In this document: positions 17,054 through 25,804 of the stretch, in pieces | Position numbering within the stretch: position 1 is the stretch's first letter | Layout: each line of letters opens with the position of its first letter | Source: Streptomyces profundus | GTDB taxonomy: Bacteria > Actinomycetota > Actinomycetes > Streptomycetales > Streptomycetaceae | Direction of reading: 5' to 3' | Assembly (NCBI RefSeq): GCF_020740535.1 | Contig: NZ_CP082362.1 | Span: forward strand, 7,437,501 to 7,501,500 | DNA: 64,000 nucleotides | Notes under the pieces: generated by a model | What the model was told of the DNA's origin: nothing | Databases searched by the model: none | Seen by the model: only the letters and a program-made list of their open reading frames with translations | Translations under genes and position numbers: made by a program

Positions 17054-18676
17054 TCAGTGGCCGAAGACGCTCCTGATGTGTTCGGGCGACTCGCTTCTAC
17101 CCCATTCCGAGGCCTGTTGCATCAGGTCGGGAGTGGACTCGAAGAAGCGGTTGTCCGGGTTGGCCAGATCGAACGCCGGCGGAATCGCCGGGGTGTTCCC
17201 GACCCGTTCGAGGATCCGCGGCGCCGCGTCTCCCGGCGTCACCTCGCCGGCCTCGACCCGCTGGCAGAGCTCCCGGGTGAAGGTGAGCAGCGCGCACAGG
17301 TCCCGGTTGACGGGCGCCGGCAGCCCGGCGGGGTCGGACTGCTCCAGGTCCCGCAGCACCTGGTCGTCGCCCGTCTCCCGGAAGATCCGGGCGGCGCGGT
17401 CCAGGGCCAGCGCCGGCATGACGCTGATCGACTTCCACACCCGGGAGACCGCGTTCCACAGGCCGTAGTCGCGGAATCCGACGAACGAGCTGTAGACCAG
17501 GTCGTCGTGGACGTCGAACAGGTCCTGCTGGAGCCGGTCGACGGGGGCGAACCGCTCGGTGGACCAGTCGCCGTCCCTGGACGCCTCGATCAGCCGCCAG
17601 GCCAGCGCGTTGACGACCTCGAAGGTGTTGTTCAGCCCGCGTGAGTAGAGCGCGTCGATGAACCCGGCCGCGTGCGCGGTCAGGCAGTAGCGCTCGCCGA
17701 CCGTGCGGGTGGCGGAGTACTGCAACCGCCCGGTGCCGACCCAGGGCCGCACCGCCCTGGCCCGGGTGAACTGCTCGGCGATCTGCGGGAACCGCGCCAG
17801 GAACGTCTCGAACTCCTCCTGCGGGGGCACGTCGTCGGGCTTGGGGAAGACCCGTTCGTCCACCGTCAGTCCCACGCTGCACAGCGTGCTGACCGCGCCC
17901 TCGTGGTTGTCGAAGGGGATCACCCAGAGCCAGCCGCCGTCGAAGACGTGGTGCAGGGTGCCGTGGTGCCAGGGGTTGGGCTGTTGGTGGCCACCCCCCG
18001 CCTCGCAGTCGTCGAACGGCTTGACCCCCACCATGTGGGTGAACAGCGAACGCGAGTGGTGGCGCGCCCGGGTCGGCTCCTCGCGCAGGCCGAACCTCTC
18101 CGCCACCGGCGAGCGGAAGCCGCTGCCGTCCACCAGGTACGCGCCGTGGAACTCCTCCCCCTGGTCCGAACGCACCACGACCCCGTCGGGGCCGGTTTCG
18201 ATGTCCTGGACGCGGGTGGCCAGCCGCCCCTGGGCGCCGTAGCCGATCGCGAGGTGGTACAGGTAGGCGTCCGTGTCCTGGCGGAAGAGATGGCTCTCGG
18301 TGCTGTGCCAGCCCGGGATCGACAACTGGTTGGCCTGCGACGGGTCCTGCGGCTTGCCCTCCCGGTGGTAGACGAACCCGAAGTGCTGCTTGCGCCCGCT
18401 CATCGGCGAGATCTTCCTCTGGATGCCACGGAAGCTGGCCAGCGGGGTGATCTCGGGCACCCCGTAGCGGGTCGCGATGAGCTTGATCATGGACGAGGTG
18501 TAGGGGATGGTCGACTCGCCCACCGCGAAGCGCGGATGCACGCCCGCGTCGATCACCAGCACCCGCACGCCGTTGCGGGCGAGCACCGAGGCCAGCGCCC
18601 CGCCGGCCATCCCCGCGCCGAGGACGATGACGTCATGGCGCCCGGTGTCGCGCGATCTGTTGTCCGTCGTGTTCAC
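17054..18676 (-). CDS. Halogenase-like FAD-dependent oxidoreductase (paralogue of 50460-52103)
   Basis: A 540-aa flavoprotein with an N-terminal FAD loop GAGMAGG (20-26), HPRFAVGEST, a VDGSG segment, and WLWVIP at 249-254, matching the WxWxIP signature of flavin-dependent halogenases. The second halogenase hallmark, Fx.Px.Sx.G, appears as FIDALYSRG (339-347) with Ala instead of Pro. Halogenation is therefore possible but not assured; oxidation or another flavin reaction on a carrier-bound substrate is an alternative. The GTG start follows an AAAGGTGA site closely. The gene sits between the radical SAM gene and the first NRPS, 179 bp from the NRPS start. A close homologue lies upstream of the PKS genes. 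Confidence 0.82.
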   Translation of the reverse strand: MNTTDNRSRDTGRHDVIVLGAGMAGGALASVLARNGVRVLVIDAGVHPRFAVGESTIPYTSSMIKLIATRYGVPEITPLASFRGIQRKISPMSGRKQHFGFVYHREGKPQDPSQANQLSIPGWHSTESHLFRQDTDAYLYHLAIGYGAQGRLATRVQDIETGPDGVVVRSDQGEEFHGAYLVDGSGFRSPVAERFGLREEPTRARHHSRSLFTHMVGVKPFDDCEAGGGHQQPNPWHHGTLHHVFDGGWLWVIPFDNHEGAVSTLCSVGLTVDERVFPKPDDVPPQEEFETFLARFPQIAEQFTRARAVRPWVGTGRLQYSATRTVGERYCLTAHAAGFIDALYSRGLNNTFEVVNALAWRLIEASRDGDWSTERFAPVDRLQQDLFDVHDDLVYSSFVGFRDYGLWNAVSRVWKSISVMPALALDRAARIFRETGDDQVLRDLEQSDPAGLPAPVNRDLCALLTFTRELCQRVEAGEVTPGDAAPRILERVGNTPAIPPAFDLANPDNRFFESTPDLMQQASEWGRSESPEHIRSVFGH

Positions 18677-18806
18677 AGCTCACCTTTCGAGAACGGATGG
18701 CCCGGCACGGGAGTCGTGGTGGGTGCCGGATGCGCCTTTCGGCGCGGCGGGCGGGCCGGGCCGGCCACGGCGGAAGGCGCGGACGAAGGGGGCGGCAGCG
18801 GCGAGG

Positions 18807-20411
18807 TCAGATCGCCTCGCGGCGCAACTCCTGTGCGCTGGCGGCCAGTTCGATACCCAGCCCGCGGAGCCGGTCGATCTGCGTGCGCATCGCGTGCGCG
18901 CCCTCGTCCAGGTCCGCGTAGTCCAGTGGCGCCATGCCGAGCCGCTCGACGCTCTTCTCCACGGCGATGTTGGTCCTGCGGTCCCGCCGGGGCAGCAGCC
19001 AGTGCTGGAACTCGTCCTGCCACGCGTGCATCACCGCGGTCTCGCTGTGGGCCCGCACCCGGTCGAGCATCTCGCCCTGGAGCTTGGCGGCCTCCGTGCT
19101 GTCCATCCCGATGTGTGACCAGGGCGCCTCGGCGTCGGTCGGGTCGGACGCGACGATCCGCAGCTCCTCCCGGTCGTCCCAGAGCGGCATGTTCTCGTCG
19201 GTCACGGAGAACTTGTTGACGTAGAAGTGCCCGACGAACTCGTCCACCAGGTAGTCGAGGGTGTCGGCGGCCATCTCCGCCGACTCTCCCGGATAGCCGA
19301 CGATGAAGAAGATCGAGTACGCGACATCGCTGTCGGCGAGCAACTCGGCCGCTCTGCGGTTCTGTTTGGCGGAGACCCGCTTGCTCATCCGCTTGAGCGT
19401 GACATCGTTCATCGACTCGAAGCCGATGTACAGCCGCCGGCACCGGGCCGCGGAGAGCTGGTCCACGACCTTCCGCGAGTTGATGGTGTTGGCCCGGCTG
19501 AAGCCCTCCCAGGCGGGCGTCTCGGCTTGGGGCAGGATCTCCAGCAGCTGGCGCAGCCGCGTGGGCGGGATGGTGAACGTCGAGTCCATCGCGGAGATCA
19601 TGTCCGCGCCGTTGGCCGCCGCGTAGGCCGACCAGTCGTCGCGGATCTTCTCCGCCGACTTGTAGCGCCACTTCGGGGAGGCGGCGGGGAACGAGCAGAA
19701 CTTGCAGTCGAAGGGACAGCCGCGCATCGACTCGTAGGGCACGATCGAGGAGGTGCCCAGCACGCTCGGCGAGGGGAACTCGTCGATGTCGATGTACGCG
19801 ATCGGGTTCGTCCTGATCTTGTTGCCCTCCCGCCACACCAGGTTCGGTATGTCGCCCAGATGGCCACCGCCGGCCATGGCGTCCAGGGTCATCGGCAGCG
19901 CCCGCTCGCCGTCACCCCGGATGACGGCGACGATCGCCGGCTGCTGCCGCATCGCGGCGATGTACTTGAGGTTGGTGTACTGCCCGCCCGTGATGATCCC
20001 GGTGCCCGGCATGTTCTCGGTGATCCAGCGGATCGCCTGGGCGAGGATGTGCGGGTTCCAGATGAACGTGGTGGACAGCAGCACCAGGTCGAAGTCCCCG
20101 GACGGCACCACCGCGCTGCCCATCCACACGTCCTCAAGCGCGAGCGTGTCGTAGTCGTGCCCGCTGGCCTCCAGTATCGACTGGAGGGTCACGGTGGTCA
20201 GGTGGGGCATCGACTGAGGTGCCGGGCGCAGCAGCGCGTACCGGTTGCCGGACTGTTCGAACGCGAACCGGTCGAGGCTCAGATCGGCCAACCCGGCCCT
20301 GCGGAGCATCTCCGTGGCCCGTTCGTCGAAGCTCGGTTGGAACAGCGAGCCTTCCAGGTATGTCTCGTGCAGTTCCGCGGGCCCCAGCCCGCTCATCAAC
20401 AACACACGCAT
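18807..20411 (-). CDS. B12-binding radical SAM protein, probable class B methylase
   Basis: A 534-aa protein. The N-terminal ~190 residues form a Rossmann-like cobalamin-binding-type domain (FDLVLLSTTF, GIITGGQYT). The radical SAM cluster motif CxxxCxxC is CPFDCKFC at Cys232, 236 and 239, followed by a TIM-barrel region. Such enzymes typically transfer methyl groups to unreactive carbons. In watasemycin biosynthesis a type B radical SAM methylase methylates a thiazoline carbon (established knowledge), so C-methylation of a cysteine-derived ring is a reasonable inference here. The ATG at 20411 has a GGGGAG site 8 bp upstream. The gene probably has its own promoter in the 173-bp gap to the SARP gene; 130 bp separate it from the flavoprotein gene downstream. 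Confidence 0.87.
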   Translation of the reverse strand: MRVLLMSGLGPAELHETYLEGSLFQPSFDERATEMLRRAGLADLSLDRFAFEQSGNRYALLRPAPQSMPHLTTVTLQSILEASGHDYDTLALEDVWMGSAVVPSGDFDLVLLSTTFIWNPHILAQAIRWITENMPGTGIITGGQYTNLKYIAAMRQQPAIVAVIRGDGERALPMTLDAMAGGGHLGDIPNLVWREGNKIRTNPIAYIDIDEFPSPSVLGTSSIVPYESMRGCPFDCKFCSFPAASPKWRYKSAEKIRDDWSAYAAANGADMISAMDSTFTIPPTRLRQLLEILPQAETPAWEGFSRANTINSRKVVDQLSAARCRRLYIGFESMNDVTLKRMSKRVSAKQNRRAAELLADSDVAYSIFFIVGYPGESAEMAADTLDYLVDEFVGHFYVNKFSVTDENMPLWDDREELRIVASDPTDAEAPWSHIGMDSTEAAKLQGEMLDRVRAHSETAVMHAWQDEFQHWLLPRRDRRTNIAVEKSVERLGMAPLDYADLDEGAHAMRTQIDRLRGLGIELAASAQELRREAI

Positions 20412-20584
20412 GGCTGCGCTCCCCAGGTCGATTACCTTCGTGGTTGGGACACGGCGCCAGTCTCCGCCGGGGTACCTACACAGACTCTGCAGGGCTTCTC
20501 GGCGGCGGAAGGCGGACGTCTCACCGGCGCGCGGATGACGCGACGGAGCGCCGGAAGGCCGCCGGCGGCGGGTGGTCGCGGCCC

Positions 20585-22711
20585 TCAGCGCGCGGGCCTC
20601 GGGTCGCTTCGCCCCCGGTCAGGGCGTGTGGCTGACAGCAGGTCCGCCCCGGCCGGCCGGCTGGCCCGGTCCGCGGCGCCCCTGAGCGTCCGCAGGTCCG
20701 TCCAGGCGCCCGCCAACGCACGGGCCGTGGACCCGTGCCCCTCGGCGTCCGCCTGGTGGAGGGCGGCGGCGAACCCGTTGCGTTCGGTCTCGAACCAGCC
20801 CAGCGCGCCGGCCGCCACGTCATGGCGCTCGTCGGCCAGGGCGCGGACGGCGGCCCGCGCCCGCAACAGCCACGCCGTCAGGGCACGGTCGACCGTGGCA
20901 TACCGCTCGGCGGCGTCGCTCTCGGCCTCCGCGCGCTCGCGGGCGAAGAGGTGGACGACGGGACGCAGCCGACAGCGCGGCCGGCCCGTGGGGTCCCTCC
21001 CGGCGACCTCCAACAGCCGGGTGTCGACCAGGGATTCGAGGATGTCCTCGGTCTGCGACTCGTCGGTCTGGAGGACCACGGCCGCCAGCCAGGCCGGGAT
21101 CTCGGGTGCGTGCAGGAGCGCGAGCCGGCCCAGAGCGGACCGTCCCTCGGCCGTCAGCCGCCGATAGCTCGACTCCAGCGAGCGGCGCACATCCCGGTCC
21201 GCCAGACGCAGTTCGTCCAACGGGCGCCGGCGGACATCCGTCAGCCGGCGCGCCATCTCGGCCAGCGTCCAGTGCGGCTTGGCCGCCAGCCGCCCGGCCA
21301 CCACCCGCACGGCGATGGGCAGCCGCCCGCACCGGTCGACCAGGGCCTCGGCGACATCAGGCTCCGCCGCCACCCGGTGCGGGCCCGCCACCCGACGCAG
21401 CAGGGCGAGCGCCTCGGCCCGCTCGAAGCCGTCCAACTCCAGCCGGTGGGCGCCCTCCAGAGCGGTGAAACGGGAACGGGCCGTCACCACCACCCGGCTG
21501 CCGGCGGCCCCCGGGAGCAGCGGGCGCACCTGCCGTTCGTCCCGCGCGTTGTCCAGCACGACCAGCACGCGGCGTTCGGCCAGCAGGCTGCGGTAGAGCT
21601 GGGTGCGCACCTCCGCCGTCGCCGGCAGCGGGGTCCCCGGTTCGCACAGCGCCTGGAGAAACCAGTCGAGCACCTCATGCGGGTTCCGCGGACGGTCCGA
21701 CTCGCCGCCGAGGTCGGCGTAGAGCCGGCCGCCGGGGAAGGCGTCGCTCCCGCGCCGCCCCGCCTGGACGGCGAGGGCGCTCTTGCCCACGCCCGCCGCG
21801 CCGGTCACCACCACCGGCGGCGCGGAGTCCTCCCCGTGCTGGCCCAACAGCACGGCCAGTTCCCGCAGTTGGCGCTCACGGCCGGTGAAGTCGGCGACGC
21901 CGGGCGGCAGCATGGCTGGCCGCACCCGCCGACGTGGCTGGACCCTGACCTCCTGGGGAGCTGCGGCGGGTGCGGCGAGCCCCGGGTCCCCGGACAGGAT
22001 CGACTGGAAGACGTCGTTGAGCGTGGAGCTGGGGTCGATGCCCAACTCCTCGGCGAGGACCTCCCGCCCGCGCTGGTACGCGGCCAGGGCGTCGGCCTGC
22101 CGGCCGGTCCGGTACAGGGCGGTCATCAGCTGCGCCCGCAGCCGCTCCCGCAGCGGGTGCGCCTCCACCAGGCCGACGAGTTCGCTGACCAGCGCGTCAT
22201 GCCGACCGAGCGCCAGGTCGGCCTCGATCCGGCCCTCCAGGGCGGCCATGCGCGCCTCCTCCAACTGGGGGAGTTCGACACGGCTCAGATAGTCGGTCAC
22301 CCCGCCGAGGGCGGGGCCGCGCCACAGGGCCAGTGCCCTGGCCAACCGCTCGGCGGCCGAGCCGTGGCGGCCCGCCCGCAACGCGTCGTACCCCTGGTCG
22401 GTCAGCCGCTCGAACTCGGCCTGGTCGACGGTCGCGTCGGCCAGCACCAGTTGGTAGCCGGGACGGTGCCGGAGGATCGTGGCGCCCGGCGAGACGAGCT
22501 TGCGCAGCCGGGAGACATAGGTGTAGAGCTGCTGGTCGACCGTCGAGGGCGGTGTGGGCCCCCAGACGACGTCCCGCAGATACGTGTCGGAGACGACGCG
22601 GTCGCCCGCCAGGAGCAGGGCGGCCAGCACCGTTCTGGGCTTCTCCGCCACCAGCGCGAGCGGCCTCCCCTCCTGCCGTGCTCCGACCGGCCCGAGAATG
22701 CGGAACTCCAC
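20585..22711 (-). CDS. SARP-family transcriptional regulator with NB-ARC ATPase domain
   Basis: A 708-aa AfsR/RedD/DnrI-type activator. The N-terminal OmpR-like winged helix spans about residues 1-95 (MEFRILGPVG; RTVLAALLLAG; VDQQLYTYVSRLRKL). It is followed by a bacterial transcriptional activation domain (to ~250) and an NB-ARC ATPase with GAAGVGKSAL. The C terminus lacks the tetratricopeptide repeats of full-length AfsR. Such proteins bind direct repeats overlapping the -35 region and switch on clusters. The GTG start at 22711 has a GGGGGAG site. It is divergent from the salicylate synthase gene across a 547-bp gap, so it probably activates that gene and the NRPS operon. Confidence 0.9.
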   Translation of the reverse strand: MEFRILGPVGARQEGRPLALVAEKPRTVLAALLLAGDRVVSDTYLRDVVWGPTPPSTVDQQLYTYVSRLRKLVSPGATILRHRPGYQLVLADATVDQAEFERLTDQGYDALRAGRHGSAAERLARALALWRGPALGGVTDYLSRVELPQLEEARMAALEGRIEADLALGRHDALVSELVGLVEAHPLRERLRAQLMTALYRTGRQADALAAYQRGREVLAEELGIDPSSTLNDVFQSILSGDPGLAAPAAAPQEVRVQPRRRVRPAMLPPGVADFTGRERQLRELAVLLGQHGEDSAPPVVVTGAAGVGKSALAVQAGRRGSDAFPGGRLYADLGGESDRPRNPHEVLDWFLQALCEPGTPLPATAEVRTQLYRSLLAERRVLVVLDNARDERQVRPLLPGAAGSRVVVTARSRFTALEGAHRLELDGFERAEALALLRRVAGPHRVAAEPDVAEALVDRCGRLPIAVRVVAGRLAAKPHWTLAEMARRLTDVRRRPLDELRLADRDVRRSLESSYRRLTAEGRSALGRLALLHAPEIPAWLAAVVLQTDESQTEDILESLVDTRLLEVAGRDPTGRPRCRLRPVVHLFARERAEAESDAAERYATVDRALTAWLLRARAAVRALADERHDVAAGALGWFETERNGFAAALHQADAEGHGSTARALAGAWTDLRTLRGAADRASRPAGADLLSATRPDRGRSDPRPAR

Positions 22712-22738
22712 CCTTGCTCCCCCTGTGTGCCCACGGTC

Positions 22739-22787
22739 CGGATCGCCGGAAACGGGGAAAGCACAGCCCCGTCGCGCGGATCGCCGG
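22739..22787. repeat. 11-bp direct repeat upstream of SARP gene
   Basis: CGGATCGCCGG occurs at 22739-22749 and again at 22777-22787, 38 bp apart start to start. The nearer copy lies about 28 bp upstream of the SARP GTG. The spacing is not the 22-bp periodicity usual for SARP sites, so an autoregulatory role is only a possibility. Confidence 0.45.
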
Positions 22788-23088
22788 TGTCGAAAGAAAA
22801 CCGAAAGAAGTCACGAGAAAGGAAGGCTCGGGCCCGGTAACTCACCCGTCCGTCGGGCCCCGCCCGAATGACCTTCAGCGAATGCGAACGTACCAGTGGG
22901 GGAACGAGCGCGGACAGATTACCGTCGCACGCGCGCCCATGCGTTTCACACGGTGGGCCGGGTGACGCGCGATCGCGTTGCGGCGGACCGAGGGGGCGGG
23001 CACCGGATCGATCCCCCTGACCTGTGCCGCCCCTTGTCCACCTGCGCGGTATAGCCGGGGTATGGCTCCCTTTCGCCTTGCTGTAGAG

Positions 23089-23130
23089 GCCGCCCGACAG
23101 ACTATTTCCCAGTGTGAACAGTCGGGCGGC
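23089..23130. repeat. Inverted repeat upstream of salicylate synthase
   Basis: The arms GCCGCCCGAC (23089-23098) and its exact complement (23121-23130) are separated by 22 AT-richer bases. It lies about 130 bp upstream of the salicylate synthase ATG. It could be a regulator site or a structured leader; nothing else supports either. Confidence 0.4.
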
Positions 23131-23258
23131 GCTGGGCCCGGGACGCGCGTTCCCGCCCACGACTTCCCGGGAGTTTCCGAGCGGTTCGAGGAACCGACGC
23201 CCTCGGCGAATCCCCCGCACCGCTCTCACCTTCGGCCGTCGAGAAGAGGACGTTCGCG

Positions 23259-24623
23259 ATGCACACCTCCCCCAGGCACTACTTCGAGACGAGGCTGAGA
23301 CTGGCCTCCGACCCCATGACGGCCGCCGCCCGCCTGGTCTCGTCGGGTCTCCACGAGGAGCATGTGCTCTACGAGAACGCCGGCACCTGGTCGTACGCCG
23401 GGGGCGCCCTCGCCGAGGTGACCCTGGACCGGCACGGGGCCCGGCTGCGGCAGCCGGAGGCGGTGACGCTGCCCTGGGACGGCGACCCCCTGCGGCAGGT
23501 GCGGGACCTGCTGGACTCCGTGCGGGTCGAGGGGTGGCGGGCATACGGCTGGGCCGCGTTCGAGCTGTCCCACGCCAGTGCGGGGGACATCGCGCACATC
23601 GGGGACGAGCGGCTGCTCCACCTCGTCGTGCCGCGCACCGAGGTGCGGATCGAGGGGGGCCTGGCGTGGCTGCGGGCGGCCGACCAGGCCACGCTGGTGG
23701 CCGCGATGGAGGCGCTGACCGCCGAGCCGGCGGAGTCCTGGTCCGTGCCCAAACCCGTGGACGTACGACACGCGGGGGCGGACGAGTACCGCCGGGCCGT
23801 GGCGACCGCCAGGGAGATGATCGACGCCGGCCGGTTGGAGAAGGTGATCTTCTCGCGGGTGGTCCCGATCGACTACGAGGTCGATTTCGTGGCCACCTAT
23901 CTGGCGGGCCGACGCGCCAACAGCCCCGCGCGGTCCTTCCTGCTCGACCTCGGCGGGGTCGAGGCGGTGGGCTTCAGCCCGGAGATCGTCGTCCGGATCG
24001 AGGCCGACGGCAGGGTGATCAGCCAGCCCCTCGCCGGGACCCGGGCGCTCACCGGGGACCGCGCCGACGACGAGCGGTTGCGCGCGGAACTCCTCGCCGA
24101 CCCCAAGGAGATCCACGAGCACGCGATCTCCGTGAAGATCGCCTGCGACGAACTGCGCGGGGTGTGCGCCCAGGGCAGCGTCAACGTCGAGGAGTTCATG
24201 GAGGTCAGGGAGCGCGGCAGCGTGCAGCACCTGGCCTCCCGGGTCGGCGGACGGCTGGCCGCCGGCCGTGGCCCCTGGGACGCCTTCCGGGCCGTGTTCC
24301 CCGCCGTCACCGCCTCCGGCGTGCCCAAAAGGGCCGCGCTCGAAAGCATCCGGGACGTCGAGAGCGAACGTCGGGGCCTGTACGGCGGCGCGGTCCTGAC
24401 GGTCGACCAGGACGGCGCGTTGGACGCGGCCCTGGTGCTGCGCAGCGCCTACCGGCAGCGGGGGAGGAGTTGGCTGCGCGCCGGGGCCGGCCTGGTGTCC
24501 GGTTCGCTTCCCGAACGCGAACTGGAGGAGACCTGCGAGAAGTTGGGCAGCATCGGCCGCTTCCTGGTGCCCGCCTCCGACCCGGTGGCCGCCGCCACGA
24601 CGCCGGGACCGGCCGGCCCCTGA
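23259..24623 (+). CDS. Salicylate synthase (chorismate to salicylate)
   Basis: A 454-aa member of the MbtI/Irp9/YbtS family, which converts chorismate through isochorismate to salicylate and pyruvate without a separate lyase. The chorismate-binding core is clear: EKVIFSRVVP, GFSPEIVVRIE, PLAGTRALT, the Mg-binding DPKEIHEHAI with its glutamates, VQHLASRVGGRL, and YGGAVLTVDQDGALDAALVLRS. The length is typical for the family. It supplies the starter for the adjacent AMP ligase and NRPS. It is the only plus-strand gene, divergent from the SARP gene and convergent with the methyltransferase gene across a strong palindromic terminator. The ATG has a GAGGA site about 10 bp upstream. Confidence 0.95.
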   Translation: MHTSPRHYFETRLRLASDPMTAAARLVSSGLHEEHVLYENAGTWSYAGGALAEVTLDRHGARLRQPEAVTLPWDGDPLRQVRDLLDSVRVEGWRAYGWAAFELSHASAGDIAHIGDERLLHLVVPRTEVRIEGGLAWLRAADQATLVAAMEALTAEPAESWSVPKPVDVRHAGADEYRRAVATAREMIDAGRLEKVIFSRVVPIDYEVDFVATYLAGRRANSPARSFLLDLGGVEAVGFSPEIVVRIEADGRVISQPLAGTRALTGDRADDERLRAELLADPKEIHEHAISVKIACDELRGVCAQGSVNVEEFMEVRERGSVQHLASRVGGRLAAGRGPWDAFRAVFPAVTASGVPKRAALESIRDVESERRGLYGGAVLTVDQDGALDAALVLRSAYRQRGRSWLRAGAGLVSGSLPERELEETCEKLGSIGRFLVPASDPVAAATTPGPAGP

Positions 24624-24634
24624 CCCCCGAGGAC

Positions 24635-24680
24635 CCGTGACGAACGCCCCGCGCCGATCGGCGCGGGGCGTTCGTCACGG
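24635..24680. terminator. 46-bp perfect palindrome, bidirectional terminator
   Basis: Two exact 23-base arms (the first half starting CCGTGACGAACGCCCCGCGC) meet at a TCGA-like centre with no mismatch. It lies 11 bp after the salicylate synthase stop and 32 bp beyond the methyltransferase stop, exactly between convergent genes. A very stable GC-rich stem without a U-tract is usual for actinomycete terminators. Confidence 0.85.
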
Positions 24681-24712
24681 CAGGGGACCGTCCGGTGGCC
24701 GGCGCGGACGGC

Positions 24713-25501
24713 TCAGGCCGACTTCTCGAAGACGGTGGCCATGGTCATGCTCGACTCCCGGTAGGGCTTGCCGCCCAGTCCGTCGAAGCTGCCGACCCGG
24801 CGCAGCCCGACGGCCTCGGCCATGTCGAGAAGCCGGTCCTCGGCGATCAGCAGCGCGCGTTCGGGAAGCACGCGAATGTCCTCGTCGTCGATCCAGATCT
24901 GTTTGCAGTCCCAGCGCTCGCCCTCCAGCTCGGAGAAGACGACCATCCCGCGCCGAACGCCGGGATAGCGCAGGAAGACGCTGCCGCCGTTCTCCCCAAG
25001 CCCTCGCACCCACGGCAGCCCATGGGTCTCGGTGACCAGCAGGCCACCGGGCCTGAGATGTTCGGAGAACGTCCGCAGGGCGTCCTGCTGGGCCTGCGGA
25101 TCGGGGAGGATCGCGAGGCTCCCGCACACGCACAGCGCCAGGTCGTACTGGCTCCCGTCACGGTAGTGGCACATGTTCCCCAGCCGTGGAGTGATCGCCG
25201 GGCTCCCGCGTTCGGCCAGGCGGTCCAGCATCTCCCGCGAGGCGTCGACGCCGATCAGGGACGCCTCGACGCCCTCGTCGGCGAGCCGCTCGGCGAACGG
25301 GACGAGCACGCGTCCCGTGCCGACCCCGAACTCGATGACGGAAGGGGACTCACGGCTCCTCAGCTGCCGGGAGAGCCATTCGATCTCGTCCGGGCCGAGC
25401 GCCGGAAAGATCACGTCATATAATTCAGAGAAAAGCTTCCCGTAATTCCCGCTGTCGTGCAGTTCCCCGGGATAGTACGTGCCTTTGACATCCGTTGTCA
25501 C
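24713..25501 (-). CDS. Class I SAM-dependent methyltransferase
   Basis: A 262-aa methyltransferase with motif I VIEFGVGTGR near residues 66-75, an acidic loop IGVDAS after the next strand, and a LRPGGLLVTETHG post-motif. The start is taken as the GTG at 25501 because a full GGAGGT site lies 9 bp upstream; an ATG at 25534 lacks such a site. Codon 27 is TTA (25421-25423), a rare bldA-dependent codon. It is convergent with the salicylate synthase and transcribed alone. The target (oxygen, nitrogen, or carbon of the salicyl-thiazoline product or of the polyketide) cannot be told from sequence. Confidence 0.85.
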   Translation of the reverse strand: MTTDVKGTYYPGELHDSGNYGKLFSELYDVIFPALGPDEIEWLSRQLRSRESPSVIEFGVGTGRVLVPFAERLADEGVEASLIGVDASREMLDRLAERGSPAITPRLGNMCHYRDGSQYDLALCVCGSLAILPDPQAQQDALRTFSEHLRPGGLLVTETHGLPWVRGLGENGGSVFLRYPGVRRGMVVFSELEGERWDCKQIWIDDEDIRVLPERALLIAEDRLLDMAEAVGLRRVGSFDGLGGKPYRESSMTMATVFEKSA

Positions 25502-25804
25502 AGCTGGATTACCTCCGGATATGGGTGGCGTCAACGAGCGAAAGGGCGGGTCGATTAGATTTTGACGCTAGCACGACCGTCTGGCGGCCAGCCAGGATCG
25601 AACCCGTGAATGTGAGAATCACGGTGCCGCTTATGAGGAATGCATTATCGGTACCGCGTGGCGGGCGCGGTCGGAGGCGAAGGGGCGGGCCGGCCACCAG
25701 CCGGGGGAACTGGCGACCGGCCCTGTCGTGGAGGCACGCCCCACGGTCCGCGGCAGCGGCCCGCGAGGGCTCCGTACCTCTTCTGGAGACCGCCCCGCGA
25801 GGGC
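25502..25804. promoter_or_regulatory. Intergenic region upstream of methyltransferase gene
   Basis: About 300 bp between the E2 gene stop and the methyltransferase GTG. The part near the methyltransferase is AT-richer than its surroundings and should contain its promoter. A 13-bp direct repeat (CCCGCGAGGGCTC) occurs at 25760 and 25794, the second running into the E2 stop codon. No RNA gene or convincing terminator was seen. It marks the border between the NRPS locus and the PKS locus. Confidence 0.5.

Larger units (their letters stand above)
22712..23258. promoter_or_regulatory. Divergent regulatory gap between SARP gene and salicylate synthase gene
   Basis: This 547-bp non-coding stretch must hold the promoters for both genes. 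It contains an 11-bp direct repeat near the SARP start (22739 and 22777), a purine-rich tract around 22790-22825, and a 10-bp inverted repeat at 23089-23130. I see no TTAGGTTAGGC-type iron box and no Zur-like box. The salicylate synthase ribosome-binding site GAGGA ends about 10 bp before its ATG. Confidence 0.6.

Noticed and set aside
23170..23200. SARP-type heptamer direct repeats upstream of salicylate synthase
   Set aside because: CGAG-containing repeats are present but spaced 9 bp, not the expected 11 or 22 bp, so the match is not convincing.
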